From the NCBI RefSeq assembly GCF_003390915.1, contig NZ_QMEM01000007.1, forward strand, positions 247,070-311,069: a stretch of DNA of 64,000 nucleotides. The letters are read 5' to 3'. Source of the stretch: Lewinella sp. IMCC34183. GTDB taxonomy: Bacteria > Bacteroidota > Bacteroidia > Chitinophagales > Saprospiraceae. The notes beneath the pieces were generated by a model, which worked only from the letters and a program-made list of their open reading frames with translations, searched no databases and was not told the origin of the DNA. Made by a program: the position numbers and the translations under genes. This document shows, piece after piece, positions 45,386-56,089 of the stretch (position 1 is its first letter; every line of letters starts with the position of its first letter).

Positions 45386-46697
45386 TGTCTGTAAACTGCA
45401 TTCCTTTACACCTGTCAATACACATGCTTTACACCGCTTACCATTGTAAGATATGATACTTGCCGGGCACGGCCACGTCATTGGCGCAGAACGAGCCCAG
45501 GTAAAACCGTCGATAGTAGACATCATAGACGTGACCGCCGCGATCCTCTAAGCCGATCCAGCGGTAAGCGGCACTTTCGCTCACCTTCAGATACTCCGAA
45601 CTTCCCCAGCGGATCGTCCCCCGCGAGGTCAATCGCCGCACTTTGAAGTGGGCCGGGTAGTCGTAGTCCTCTACCTTCCCCGTCCAGCGGCGGGGGCTCG
45701 GTTCGTGAACGTGCGCCGGCTTCTGCATTTCCAACGACTCATGCGGCCGTACCTCATTATACGTGCGTACAAAGTTGTTTAATCGGCGTTGTTGCCACCG
45801 TAAATCGTAGCTCGGTGGACGGGCGCAGTCGGCCTTGAGGTCCTCGTGCATCCGCTCGTGGCGACCGTTCTGACCGGGCTGTCCCGGATCGCTGTAAACC
45901 ATCTCGATGTCGTGGTCCATCAGCCAGTAGGCCAGCGTACCGTAGCGCTGAGGAGACTGGATGGAGGCGAACGGTGCACCGTTATCGGAGTGCAGCTGCT
46001 CGGGCATCCCATACTCCGCAAAGGCCTGGCGTAAACCCTGCTGTACGTTTGCAATCGTCTCCTGATACTGCGCTTTCGCCAGGAAGATGTAGCGGCTGTA
46101 GGAGTCGCAGATCGTCAGCGGATAGCAGTAGCGCTGATTGCCCAGACGGAACTTCCCTTTGTAGTCGATGCTCCAGATCTCATTGCTTTTTCCGGGTCGA
46201 AAACCGGTTGTTGCGGCCGGAACCGGTGGCGCCTACGCTTGCGCTCTACCAATCCGGCCCGTCGCAGCAACTTATGGATCGTCTGGGCGCTCGGTACGCA
46301 GTCCGCCTGCCAATCTTCCAAGAGCAACACCCGCAACTTGCGGGCACCCCAGCGCGGATACTGCTTCCGTAGCTCGAGGATCGCCGCCTCCACCTCCGGA
46401 TCCGTCTGGTAGGGATTGGTATGCGGGGTTTTGCGCTGGTCACCCAGGTTGGTAAATCCTCCCTGCTCGTACTTCTTCAACAGCAAATCTCCCGTCGGTC
46501 GGCTAATCCCGTACGCTTGACATAGTTCCTTTTTGGTGTACTTACCCGTGAGGTAATCAAGGATGAATTGCTTCTTCTGATCCATTGCTGAACACGTTTT
46601 CCAGGCCATGACTCGGGTCGTTTTGGACCCAAAGCAATGGCCGAAGCGTGTAAAGCATGTCTATTTACTTTTTGTAAAGGATGTCTGTTTATCGGAC
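45386..46697 (-). mobile_element. IS481-like insertion sequence (ends approximate)
   Basis: The two ends share an imperfect inverted repeat built around CCTTTACA and ACATGCTTTACAC (45410-45434 on the left, 46648-46680 on the right, inverted). The outermost bases are uncertain. The right end stops only a few bases before the first attC-like arm. Confidence 0.6.
45438..46585 (-). pseudogene. IS481-family transposase with a -1 frame disruption
   Basis: The N-terminal frame starts MDQKKQFILDYLTGKYTKKE with a helix-turn-helix and PRWGARKLRVLLLEDWQADC, then loses sense after QQPVFDPEK. The remainder is in the -1 frame: SNEIWSIDYKGKF, HSDNGAPFAS, NGRHERMHEDLK carry the DDE residues and the C-terminus is complete. 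The break falls in a run of five A residues (46187-46191 on the plus strand as T). One missing A restores the frame; low-level frameshifting cannot be excluded. Confidence 0.75.
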
Positions 46698-46715
46698 CCC
46701 AATGGCCGCCAACGG

Positions 46716-48455
46716 GAGGCCGTGCAAAAGCTCCCGCCCAAGCTAGGCAAAATTCCTCCGATCTAGCTTTCGATCCAGTATCACCGTAAAATGGCCGCAT
46801 AGTGCCGCCAAGAGGGTCCCAAGAGCCCCTACGAACGCCCATACGAGCCCATTTTCACCCAAAAACCGGCCCTTCAACCGCCGCAGCAGCTCCGGTATGC
46901 CCAGGATGGACACACTCCGCCGCAGGTTGTAGCAGCAGGCCAGCAAACTATACTCCCCGTCAACCGCTTCCAGCCCCTTCACCAGGGTGAAGTAGGCTCC
47001 CCACGATCGCTTGATGGTGCCAAACGGGTGTTCAACGATGGCTTGTCGTGATGGGTAGACCTCCGGCCACTCCTGCAACCGTAGGTGGTTGCGCGCCAGG
47101 GCCGCGGCGTGCTCGTGGTGGTAAATCACCTTGCCGTGGCGGTTCTTACTGGCCGCCGCGCTCAGACACTGCTCGCGGATCGGACACTGGGAGCAGATCG
47201 TGTTGCTAATCCGGTAGCGCTGGAAGCGGCGGTCGGTCGGGGTGCGGCCCCCGCGGCTCTCCCGCTGGTGGTACCACCGTCCGTTGCTAGTCAGTTCCTC
47301 CCCCTCGGGACACACGTAGACATCGGCCTCCTCGTCGTAGTCGAACTCCCGGGGACCGTAGCCCCCGGCATCCCGCGGCTTGGTCTTCCGCTCGGCCACG
47401 AAGGGCTCCATGCCCAGCGCCTCCACCCCCGCCAGGTTGGTTGCGTCGTAGTACCCCTTGTCCGCCAGCACATCAATCGGTTCCTCTGGCTCATTGGGTA
47501 GGTCCAGGATCTCCTTGGCCGCTCTTGCCAGCCCCGCCAGGGCGTTGATGTCATTTACGTTCGTGGCCTCCGTGTGCACGATCAGGTTATGCTCGTCGTC
47601 CGCCACCGACTGGATGTTGTAGCCCACCAGCGACTCGGTGCCCTTCACCATCATACTGCGGGCATCGGGATCCGTCTCGCTCAGCTGTGTCTCGCCGCTC
47701 GCCTCCAGTTCCGCCTGCATCTCTTCGTACAGCTCCTTACGCTCCCGCAGGGCCGCCAACTTGTCGAGCGCCTGCTGTTGCAGGTCTTCCTTACTATCAC
47801 TGGCTTCCTGGACGTCCCGGTCCGCAAACTCCTGCAGCGCCTCGGCGATCCCTCGCTCGATCCGCTCCAGGTTGCGTTGCAGCTTGGCCCGGTTGAAGTG
47901 CTTACATCTAGGGCCCCCACCCCAGATGACGCAGCGCGCGTTCTGGGCGTGGATCTTGGTGCCGTCCACGGCTAGCCGCTGTCCGGCGATGAGTTCCCAG
48001 TCTTGAGGAGTAGTACGTACTCCTTGAAAACGGCCTTCAGCCCCCTGGGATGGTTCTTGCGGAAATCGGCGATCGTGTGGTACTTAGGCCGCAGGTTACC
48101 CGTTAGCCACATTACCTCGATGTTGACCGCACAGGCCCGCTCCAGCTGGCGGCTGCTGCGGATGCGGTTCAGGTAGCCGTACAGGTAGAGCTTGAGCAGC
48201 AGCTCCGGACCGTAGGCGCTGGCCCCGTCGGCGTGCACCGGCGTAAAACCGAGCTTGGGAAGGTCCAGCTGGTCGACGAACGCGGCGACCACGCGCACTT
48301 CGGCGTCCGCCGGGATCATAGCCTCCAATGGAGTGGCGAACAGACCGAACTGCGCGGGGTCCAAACCTATTTTTCTGGGCATTTTTCTCGGGTATCACTG
48401 GGATACCTTCAAGATACGGCTGGAAAATCGAAAACTATACTTTTTGCACAGTCTG
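46716..48455 (-). mobile_element. IS1182-like element, copy 1 (1740 bp)
   Basis: Terminal inverted repeats are GAGGCCGTGCAAAAG and its imperfect inverse TTTTTGCACAGTCTG. The element is flanked by ACGG on both sides (46712-46715 and 48456-48459). It is 26 bp longer than the other copies because of indels in the transposase gene. Confidence 0.85.
46743..48382 (-). pseudogene. IS1182-family transposase, copy 1 (frameshifted)
   Basis: The gene aligns throughout with the intact copy at 58865-60478. It diverges at LLLK, where a one-base loss converts [14 protein letters not shown] to TGNSSPDSG and a stop. It also has an insertion that replaces KQNF with [13 protein letters not shown]. The downstream frame keeps the remaining domain ([33 protein letters not shown]). 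It is unlikely to be active. Confidence 0.85.
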
Positions 48456-48587
48456 ACGGGTGCGCCACCGCAGGCCGGCTGCCACTAGCCAACTTACGGA
48501 CCAGCAAATTTCTTTCATTCATAATAAAGCATCATCAGCACCCAGTAGCCTCATCGCCGGCTTGACGATGGCGCAATGTTCGGCGAA

Positions 48588-51332
48588 TTAAATTTCAATT
48601 TGGTCGATGGGTAGTATTACGGTAGCAGGATTAGCCTTTTTATTACTCTGGTTATATCGAATTGCAACCATATCACCCTTATCCAATTTTGCCCAGTCAA
48701 CAAGAGATCCTTCATAGGTCCTCGAGTTAAGATAATAACTATTAAAGTTGCTGTCTTCTGCAAAGAGATAATAATGCATCTCATCAGAAATAGGTACGTG
48801 AGATATAGTAACAAGCGTATATCCGTCTTGCGCAAGTTCAATCATATGCTCATCATCATAAATCTTTTGTGCTTTGTACTTGTACCAAGGCACGCTGTGC
48901 AACGGATTATTTTGGTCAAAAAGTTCATAACTAAATTCTAAAATTTCTGTACTCTCCGGTCCGTCAATACTCAATTTATTATCGGCCGACACAATTTCGA
49001 AAAAGTGTGTAGACAAAAAACTAAGAAAGTCCATTTTAAATGTACCCGAAAGGATTTTTGCCAAAGACTTTGTTCGAAGTATGGCATATATTTGCTTGAT
49101 AAACTTGAAGGCCTCGCTACATGGATAGTATTGGTACCCTTCAAGATCAAAAAGGTCGTTAAATATTGTTAGGGCTTCTTTCAGATGATTTTCACAGGTT
49201 GTTGGATCTGTATCTATTTCAAATTCTACTAGCCTTTTGTACGCCAATGCTCTTCGAGTGCCATATAGCGGCCTGAGTTCGCCCTTAGTTTTCCATTCAG
49301 AAGTGAAATCTAATACCTTATGTAGATTTCCTGCCCGTAGCAATGCATTTAAGTAGACGTTGACTAAACGAAACGCAAAGGCACTAGATGATTTTTCATC
49401 ATTATGCAAGTTTAAATCAATTAATTTCTCAATAATTTCTATACATTTCTCGAACTCACTTTCATAGTAAAAAAGCGTACTCAACTCTAGCTCAATACGA
49501 GGAGATTCTTCAATTCGTCTAGCTCTTTCAAGATATTCTATCGCACCAACTCTGTTTTTTAGTCGATCTAATAATCTCGCATAGCTGTATAATAGTTGAG
49601 TGGATGAAGGCTGATGAGATATAGCTTCTAACAAGCGAGTATTATGACTTTTCAAGATTTTGAGCGAAGGATTTTTATAGGATAAGCTCTTATTAACCTC
49701 GAAAAGCAAAAGCTTATTATTATCGTCTGTAGCAGGATTGACAAAGTTTTGATCATACTTATTGATCCCAGATTGTAAGCTTTTTGCATCTTGGCTAGCC
49801 ACCGCGCTACGTCGCTTTTGTACTGCCTTCCCGATCTTCGATCTTACAGATATATTCCTGGGATTTAGTAACAATAGATCTCTAATGGACTCATTAAGTT
49901 GATAGTTATCTACTCCATAACTGTTGGTCGACCTATTTAACAAGCTAGTTTTGGACAATTCATTGATTGATTCTACTACCTGTTCACTGGAGAATCGAAG
50001 CAGTGAAATAAAATCAGTCTTGCTTGCTTTTCCAATAGCATATGTAGCCTCAAGAATAGATACAGAATCTTCTGATAGAGAGTCAATCAAATTTCTGTAT
50101 GAAAATGACGCGATATTTTTTTGAGAACTATCTATCGAATTTGATATATCTACTCCTTTCAAGTAAGTATCAACGGTTAGCCGTATTGCCAATGGATTGT
50201 AATTAGCGCGTTCAGCGATGGTTTCAATTTGTTTGTGTTCAACACTATTGTCACCCCTTTTCTTCAAATAATCACGCGTAAGATTTATAGCATACCTTTT
50301 ATTTAGAGGTTCAATAGGTAAAGTTGTTGCAGAGTCTACAGACACTCGACTTGTGACCAGAACCCTCCACTTCAAAGGCAGGTCCTGATTGAAGGCAATA
50401 AACTCTTGTTGCGACTTCATCAATAAAGTCTCCAAGTTATCTATACATATTAAAATTTGCTTGTCCTGTAGTACTTCACATGCATCACTGAACGAATCAA
50501 ATTGATCATTTGGATATATAGTAGATAAATCTTCCACTATCGATGTCTTGATCTGATCTAACCCATCAATGGCTTCCACAACTTCGATACCTTGTGTAGT
50601 TAGCATCTCATTCTTCAGGGTACAATAAACTAGTGCATCAATTTTGTTAGACCATTCTGGCGTCAATGTTATGTCCCTTAAAAATTGAAGAACTAAAGAA
50701 GTTTTCCCAATTCCACCAGGCGCAACAACCGCAATCAGATTGTTTCTTAACTTGGAAAGAATCTTGGTAAGCTCAACAAATTCTTTATTTCTACCAAGAA
50801 GCCCAGTAATCTCGTGCTCGAATATTGATGGTAAAGTGTTTGGAATCTGCCATTTTGCAGAATAAATCCAATCATCAGGTGGCTCATTAATATTTCCAGT
50901 TTCGGCCGCAATTAATGCTTCTTTAATAGTAAATAAACTCAGCTTATCAATCAGCGGGTCGCTGGCAATTGCTGCTGACCTATACCAATATGATTCAGGA
51001 AATGGACGGTTTGGATGACTTACAGCATTCCGTATATCAAAAATTTTAAGAGCCTCACATAGCGTTTTTAATTCTTTGATGAAAGGGTGTAGAGATGTAT
51101 CTGATGTGATGCCTATCGCAAAATCAAAAACTTCGTTTAGGTAACTAGCTTCTACTAAAGCAACGATCGTTGATGGCTTATCATCCTCGATCCTACTTTC
51201 TACATTCTGCAAAGATGTAGAAGCTATTCTATTAGCAACAGATTCATTCTCAATAACATAGTTACCTAAAGCTTGCTCTAAACTGTAAATGATCATTGCA
51301 GCTTTAATACGATTCTGCTGACTTTTATTCAT
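48588..51332 (-). CDS. HEPN-NTPase (STAND/NB-ARC-like)-helical-repeat protein, likely defence gene
   Basis: The 914-residue protein starts MNKSQQNRIKAAMIIYSLEQ; a longer reading from the neighbouring IS is rejected. Residues 1-150 form an all-helical domain with IRNAVSHPN (R101-x4-H106), the RNase motif of HEPN/Swt1-type domains. The NTPase follows: linker GLLGRNKEFVELTKIL, Walker A APGGIGKTS (~204-212), Walker B ILICIDNLE (~293-301) and LVTSR. The C-terminal ~400 residues are TPR-like helices and a beta-rich end. This effector-switch-sensor layout is that of STAND antiviral proteins. It is the only gene of its cassette. Confidence 0.8.
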   Translation of the reverse strand: MNKSQQNRIKAAMIIYSLEQALGNYVIENESVANRIASTSLQNVESRIEDDKPSTIVALVEASYLNEVFDFAIGITSDTSLHPFIKELKTLCEALKIFDIRNAVSHPNRPFPESYWYRSAAIASDPLIDKLSLFTIKEALIAAETGNINEPPDDWIYSAKWQIPNTLPSIFEHEITGLLGRNKEFVELTKILSKLRNNLIAVVAPGGIGKTSLVLQFLRDITLTPEWSNKIDALVYCTLKNEMLTTQGIEVVEAIDGLDQIKTSIVEDLSTIYPNDQFDSFSDACEVLQDKQILICIDNLETLLMKSQQEFIAFNQDLPLKWRVLVTSRVSVDSATTLPIEPLNKRYAINLTRDYLKKRGDNSVEHKQIETIAERANYNPLAIRLTVDTYLKGVDISNSIDSSQKNIASFSYRNLIDSLSEDSVSILEATYAIGKASKTDFISLLRFSSEQVVESINELSKTSLLNRSTNSYGVDNYQLNESIRDLLLLNPRNISVRSKIGKAVQKRRSAVASQDAKSLQSGINKYDQNFVNPATDDNNKLLLFEVNKSLSYKNPSLKILKSHNTRLLEAISHQPSSTQLLYSYARLLDRLKNRVGAIEYLERARRIEESPRIELELSTLFYYESEFEKCIEIIEKLIDLNLHNDEKSSSAFAFRLVNVYLNALLRAGNLHKVLDFTSEWKTKGELRPLYGTRRALAYKRLVEFEIDTDPTTCENHLKEALTIFNDLFDLEGYQYYPCSEAFKFIKQIYAILRTKSLAKILSGTFKMDFLSFLSTHFFEIVSADNKLSIDGPESTEILEFSYELFDQNNPLHSVPWYKYKAQKIYDDEHMIELAQDGYTLVTISHVPISDEMHYYLFAEDSNFNSYYLNSRTYEGSLVDWAKLDKGDMVAIRYNQSNKKANPATVILPIDQIEI

Positions 51333-51376
51333 GTTTTTCTGTAAATGTAGCGTATGTTTTCTGTTTCGCCGAACGA

Positions 51377-53090
51377 GAGGCCGTGCAAAAGCTCCCGCCC
51401 AAGCTAGGCAAAATTCCTCCGATCCGGCTTTCGATCCAGTATCGCCGCAAAATGGCCGCATAATGCCGCTACGAGGCTCCCAAGAGCCCCTACGAACGCC
51501 CACACGAGCCCATTTTCAGCCAAAAAACGGCTCTTCAGCCGCCGTAACAGTTCCGGAACGCCGATTATAGACACGCTACGCCGCAGGTTGTAGCAGCAGG
51601 CTAGTAAACTATACTCCCCGTCGACCGCTTCCAGCCCCCTCACCAGCGTGAAGTAGGCGCCCCACGATCGCTTAATGGTGCCGAACGGGTGTTCAACCAT
51701 GGCTTGCCGACTCGGGTAGACCTCCGGCCACTCCTGCAGCCGCCGGTGGTTGCGCGCCAGCGCCGCGGCGTGCTCGTGGTGGTAGAGCACCTTACCGTGG
51801 CGGTTCTTGCGCGCCGCCGCGCTCAGGCACTGCTCGCGGATCGGACACCGGGAGCAGATCGTGTGGCTGATCCGGTAGCGCCGGAAGCGGCGGTCGGTCG
51901 GGGTGCGGCCCCCGCGGCTCTCCCGCTAGTGGTACCACCGCCCGTTGCTGGTCAGTTCTTCGCCCTGCGGACACACGTAGACATCGGCCTCCTCGTCGTA
52001 CTCGAACTCCCGCGGACCGTAGCCCCCGGCATCCCGTGGCTTGGTCTTCCGCTCGGCTACGAAGGGCTCCATGCCCAAAGCTTCCACGCCGGCCAGGTTG
52101 GTGGCATCATAGTAGCCTTTGTCCGCCAGCACATCGATGGGTTCGGCCGGATCGTCGGGCAGGTCCAGGATCTCTTTGGCGGCTCCCGCCAGCCCCGCCA
52201 GGGCCTGGATGTCGTTGACGTTCGTGGCCTCGGTGTGTACGATCAGGTTATGCTCGTCGTCTACCACCGACTGCACGTTGTAACCCACCAGCGACTCGGT
52301 GCCCTTCACCATCATACTGCGGGCATCCGGGTCCGTTTCACTGAGCTGCGTCTCGCCGGTCTCTTCCAGTTCCGTCTGCATCTCTTCGTACAGCGCCTTG
52401 CGCTCCCGCAGGGCGGCCAGCTTGTCCAGCGCCTGCTGCTGCAACTCGCTCTTACTATCGCTGGCTTCCTGGACGTCCCGGTCCGCAAACTCCTGCAGCG
52501 CCTCGGCGATCCCCCGCTCGATCCGTTCCAGATTACGCTGCAGCTTGGCCCGGTTAAAGTTCTGCTTGCGCGCGTTCTGCGCGTGGATCTTCGTGCCGTC
52601 TACCGCCAGGCGCCGCCCGGCGATCAGCTCCCAGTCCTTTAGTAATAGTACGTACTCCTTGAAGACGGCCTTCAGTGCCTTTGGGTGGTTTTTGCGGAAG
52701 TCGGCAATCGTGTGGTACTTGGGCTTGAGGTTACCCGTCAGCCACATCACCTCGATGTTAACCGCGCAGGCCCGTTCCAGCTGGCGGCTGCTGCGGATGC
52801 GGTTGAGGTAGCCGTACAGGTAGAGCTTCAGCAGCAACTCCGGGCCGTAGGCGCTAGCCCCGTCGGTGTGCACCGGTGTAAAGCCGAGCGCAGGCAGGTC
52901 CAGCTGGTCGACGAATGCCGCCACGACGCGGACTTCAGCGTCCGCCGGGATCATCGCCTCCAGGGGTGTGGCAAACAGACCAAACTGCGTGGGGTCCAAA
53001 CCTACTTTTCTGGGCATTTTTCTCGGGTATCAGTGGGATATCTTCAAGATACGGCTGGAAAATCGGAAAGCATACTTTTTGCACAGTCTG
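51377..53090 (-). mobile_element. IS1182-like element, copy 2 (1714 bp)
   Basis: Same inverted repeats as copy 1, flanked by ACGA on both sides (51373-51376 and 53091-53094). Length is identical to copies 3 and 4. Confidence 0.88.
51404..53017 (-). pseudogene. IS1182-family transposase, copy 2 (one nonsense codon)
   Basis: The frame is full length (538 codons including stop) and reads through except for a TAG in GRWYH-stop-RESRGG, where the intact copy has CAG (Gln). All else, including [51 protein letters not shown] and [13 protein letters not shown], is preserved. Copy 3 has the same change. Confidence 0.88.
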
Positions 53091-53226
53091 ACGATTGCCT
53101 ACCCGACGGCCGCCTCTTCCAGCAAACATAACTGATTTTGACTTTCATTTCGTTTGCGTTTAAAGCAATAATAGCACCAAAGAGCTCAATCGGCGGCTGT
53201 GCGTGGTAGGCGGTGTTAGCGGTATA

Positions 53227-54183
53227 TTAAATTAAAGCTTTTGAATAATTTTGACTTTTCATGAAATCATCAATATAGGCAAAATCAATATTCCCAAAAT
53301 CATCATGAGGAAGATAAATACTGCTAGACTTCATTCTGCTGACACTCCATTTTCTACCATACGAAAATTTGAATTTTTCTAACCTTATAAGTGTGGCTAC
53401 AAACAGCAAAAACCACATTGACAATTTTTTTCGTGGAATTAAAATGTTAACGTCATCGGTAGCCCAGTAGGGCTGGTCTTGGTAAAATGCTTCAGCTACT
53501 GAATTTCCATTATAGACTACAGTTAGGGTATGAGCTGGATAGATTGGATCTCTCTCAATATATTGCCTTAGACCGTTATTATATTCGGTAGCAGCTATAA
53601 ATGGTGTTGGCCCTGGGTTCATATCATACTTAGTGAGCCGCTTGCCCTTTTTAATTCGAAATAGTGTTAGTAATTTTACCTCTTCCCACTCTTCAGGACT
53701 AAAATCGTCGATCTTTGTTAGGCTTTCGGGTCTAGACAACTCCGTGAAATTTGGTAAATCACGATCATTGACCCATGCCGGAATTTCCGCCGGAATACGT
53801 AAGTGTTTTAGCGTCTTATTCGCTTGTCTACCATAGTTATATCTAAACTTATTCTCTCTTATCGCTTGAACATAGAAGAGAAGTTCTAGCTCAGATAGCT
53901 TGACTTTAGGTCGCAAGATATATACATCTCTACCTGTATAATACGGTACTGGCTGCAAAAATGTAGACAAGACACTGCCTCCTCCTGCCACAGTAATTGT
54001 CATAGGTTCAATTGTAGTCTTTTGGTCTACTATTTCCACTCTAGCAGATACTCCATTGTTCTTTTCGGTGCGAGATACAAAGTTTACGGAATTATCTAAG
54101 TCGTCTGATTGTGTTAATCTATTCAACTCAAGGTTTGTACCATATTCAACAAAGAATACATCACTCACTTCTACCATCTTCAT
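53227..54183 (-). CDS. Restriction-modification specificity subunit, BcgI-B-like
   Basis: The 318-residue protein consists of two similar halves, each a target-recognition-like domain. The first contains VPYYTGRDVYILRPKVKLSE and FRYNYGRQANKTLKHLRIPA; the second DQPYWATDDVNILIPRKKLS and FKFSYGRKWSVSRMKSSSIY. This repeated layout (x-GR..N..KH..IP) is that of S subunits. It lies 11 bp after the methylase-nuclease gene. Length is close to what I recall for the B subunit of BcgI (about 340 residues). Confidence 0.8.
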   Translation of the reverse strand: MKMVEVSDVFFVEYGTNLELNRLTQSDDLDNSVNFVSRTEKNNGVSARVEIVDQKTTIEPMTITVAGGGSVLSTFLQPVPYYTGRDVYILRPKVKLSELELLFYVQAIRENKFRYNYGRQANKTLKHLRIPAEIPAWVNDRDLPNFTELSRPESLTKIDDFSPEEWEEVKLLTLFRIKKGKRLTKYDMNPGPTPFIAATEYNNGLRQYIERDPIYPAHTLTVVYNGNSVAEAFYQDQPYWATDDVNILIPRKKLSMWFLLFVATLIRLEKFKFSYGRKWSVSRMKSSSIYLPHDDFGNIDFAYIDDFMKSQNYSKALI

Positions 54184-54194
54184 TATATCCTACT

Positions 54195-56003
54195 TTAATT
54201 AGAATTTAAAGTCTTAAATATAGCGTAATCTTTGAGGACCTCTTCAAAATTGGATTCAGTTAGATTACTGTAGTCAGTTTCCATGTATGCTTCAGCGCAC
54301 CATTCATCCTCTGGTGTTACTATTGCAGATATAGATGCTCCTCGTTTTGTTTCCCGATTAAAATAGGCAGAAAGCCATTCTTCCCTGATAGTTTCCCAAT
54401 TATGGTCTACATCTATCCGACCTTTGTTTTTAACTTTTATAAAGCCATCATTTTTCCAGTAGCCAAACCATGTTTTTTTCAACGGGTTGTGAGGGACGTG
54501 CGCACGAACTACTAATACACAGGTTACCACACCAACGTTGGAGTTGTGAAAGAGCTCATCTGGCATCGACATTACTGCCTCGACTGTATGACTATTCATG
54601 AGTTGCCGTTTGAGTTCATACCCCTTTCCTCGTTGTGCCAGAACACATCGCATAGGAATAATCGAAATGCAAACTGCATTTGTGGAGAGTATACTCAAAT
54701 TATTTAATACAAATTCTAGCTCTTCTATATCTGTCTTTTTAGATTTATACGGAGGATTCAGAAATCCAGCTGTTCCTTTTTTATCTATGTTTTCAGATAG
54801 CTCAAAACAGTCGCCATATAAAACATTTGTTTTGCCATCGCCATGAATAATCATGTTCGAAACTGCAAGGGCATAGATATCGTGTTGAAATTCGATACCG
54901 ACAATTTGATGTTTTTTGATAGCAGCAATTTTAGCTTGATTAGCGCCAGCCTTTTGAATCATTCGCCTCATAGCGCTAATCATAAAGCCTGCAGTCCCAC
55001 AACAATTATCGATGATAATTGAATCTGAATCGATCATGGCGATGTCAGCAAACAGCTCTGTAATGTGTGGAGGAGTTAATACAATACCCAGACCTTTATC
55101 ATTATTAGCATATCTCAAAAATTCAATATAGAACTGCCCAAGAGTATCAAAATACTTATGTTCTTTGATAAATCGATTGATCTTTTTGTCTATATCCTGA
55201 ATAAGCTCAACTATAAACTTTTTATCAGTTGATAGTGAAGCGTGAGTTTGTATAAATGAATACGCTTGCTTAAGATTTGCAACTTTATTTGAATCGATAT
55301 CTGCATCTACAAGTTCTGCTACGATTGTATCCACAATAGACTTAGTAATTCGTTTTGCACTCTTATGGCTTTCAAAGCTATTTCTAAATGCTGTGTTGCT
55401 TAAGGCTATTAAGATACCACTGATCAGAAGACTACGATGCGCTTCCTTCACCTTTTTGGCATGAAGAGTTTCATTTAAATCCTTTGAATACTCTAAAATA
55501 CCTTCATAATCGTTTTGAAATTTAACTGGATTATGCATGTACGCATGATAGTAATTTCCATAGGACAGAAAAATATCATCTTTTAGTAAATCTGTTTTCA
55601 CCTCTTTGCCAGATACGTATAATCTGTGGCTGACTCTAAGCTCCTGATCTGATTGCCCACTCACTCCAATGGCCAGAACATCAAAGTCGCTAGCTAGATT
55701 ACTAGCATACCAAATGGCTCCATCAACTGCGTAATCATTAAACCTGTCTAAGTTGGGGCTAGCATGAAATTTTAGACTTGCTTTGCATTCGATGACAATG
55801 ATAAAATTTGGATGGTCTATTGAAGAAATTATGAACTCTGGAAATCCTCGTCCGCTTCCGCGTTTCGAAGCTTTCTTCAGTAAAGAACTAATCCTAAGAT
55901 CTTTGCTCATCTGTTCTTCAACTTGAATTGAAGACACGTTATAGTACTGTAAATCAGCAAGGTAGTCCCGGACGATCTTTTCAGTGATCCTTTCGTTTGG
56001 CAT
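54195..56003 (-). CDS. Restriction endonuclease-methyltransferase subunit, BcgI-A-like (type IIB)
   Basis: The 602-residue protein joins an N-terminal PD-(D/E)xK nuclease (GFPEFIIS ... IIVIECKAS; P55, E56, E72, K74) to an N6-adenine methyltransferase. Methylase motifs are LTPPHITELF (~309), motif I DNCCGTAGFM (~332-341) and motif IV NPPY (416-419). With the S-like protein it should form a complex that methylates and cuts around its site, as in BcgI. Nuclease plus methylase in one chain argues against an ordinary type I HsdM. The pair forms one cassette. Confidence 0.82.
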   Translation of the reverse strand: MPNERITEKIVRDYLADLQYYNVSSIQVEEQMSKDLRISSLLKKASKRGSGRGFPEFIISSIDHPNFIIVIECKASLKFHASPNLDRFNDYAVDGAIWYASNLASDFDVLAIGVSGQSDQELRVSHRLYVSGKEVKTDLLKDDIFLSYGNYYHAYMHNPVKFQNDYEGILEYSKDLNETLHAKKVKEAHRSLLISGILIALSNTAFRNSFESHKSAKRITKSIVDTIVAELVDADIDSNKVANLKQAYSFIQTHASLSTDKKFIVELIQDIDKKINRFIKEHKYFDTLGQFYIEFLRYANNDKGLGIVLTPPHITELFADIAMIDSDSIIIDNCCGTAGFMISAMRRMIQKAGANQAKIAAIKKHQIVGIEFQHDIYALAVSNMIIHGDGKTNVLYGDCFELSENIDKKGTAGFLNPPYKSKKTDIEELEFVLNNLSILSTNAVCISIIPMRCVLAQRGKGYELKRQLMNSHTVEAVMSMPDELFHNSNVGVVTCVLVVRAHVPHNPLKKTWFGYWKNDGFIKVKNKGRIDVDHNWETIREEWLSAYFNRETKRGASISAIVTPEDEWCAEAYMETDYSNLTESNFEEVLKDYAIFKTLNSN

Positions 56004-56089
56004 GTCGTATCAGTGATTTTGCGTAAGGTAAACACATGTCTGGCATCACCAAACAAATCGTTTGAGTTTTTTTCGATTGCCGCTAACGA

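Larger units (their letters stand above)
46704..48587. repeat. attC-like site 1, split by an IS1182-like element
   Basis: Without the insertion and its 4-bp duplication the site is about 140 bp. One arm (GGCCGCCAACGG) is at the left edge; the rest starts at 48456. The joined arms pair as GCCxAAC - spacer - TGCGCCAxCG - GCCGGC and its reverse complement. The inner loop is about 75 bp. The site touches the stop codon of the STAND gene (48588), the expected place for a cassette attC. Confidence 0.75.
51367..53222. repeat. attC-like site 2, split by an IS1182-like element
   Basis: One arm is CGCCGAACGA at the left edge; the other part begins at 53091 and ends GGCGGTGTTAGCGG. After removal of the insertion (about 138 bp) the arms pair as CGCxxAAC - spacer - GCCTACC - x6-8 - CCGCC and the inverse. 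The L-box sequence GCCTACC differs from the other sites, yet both arms changed together, which is covariation. It ends 4 bp before the stop of the specificity-subunit gene. Confidence 0.75.
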
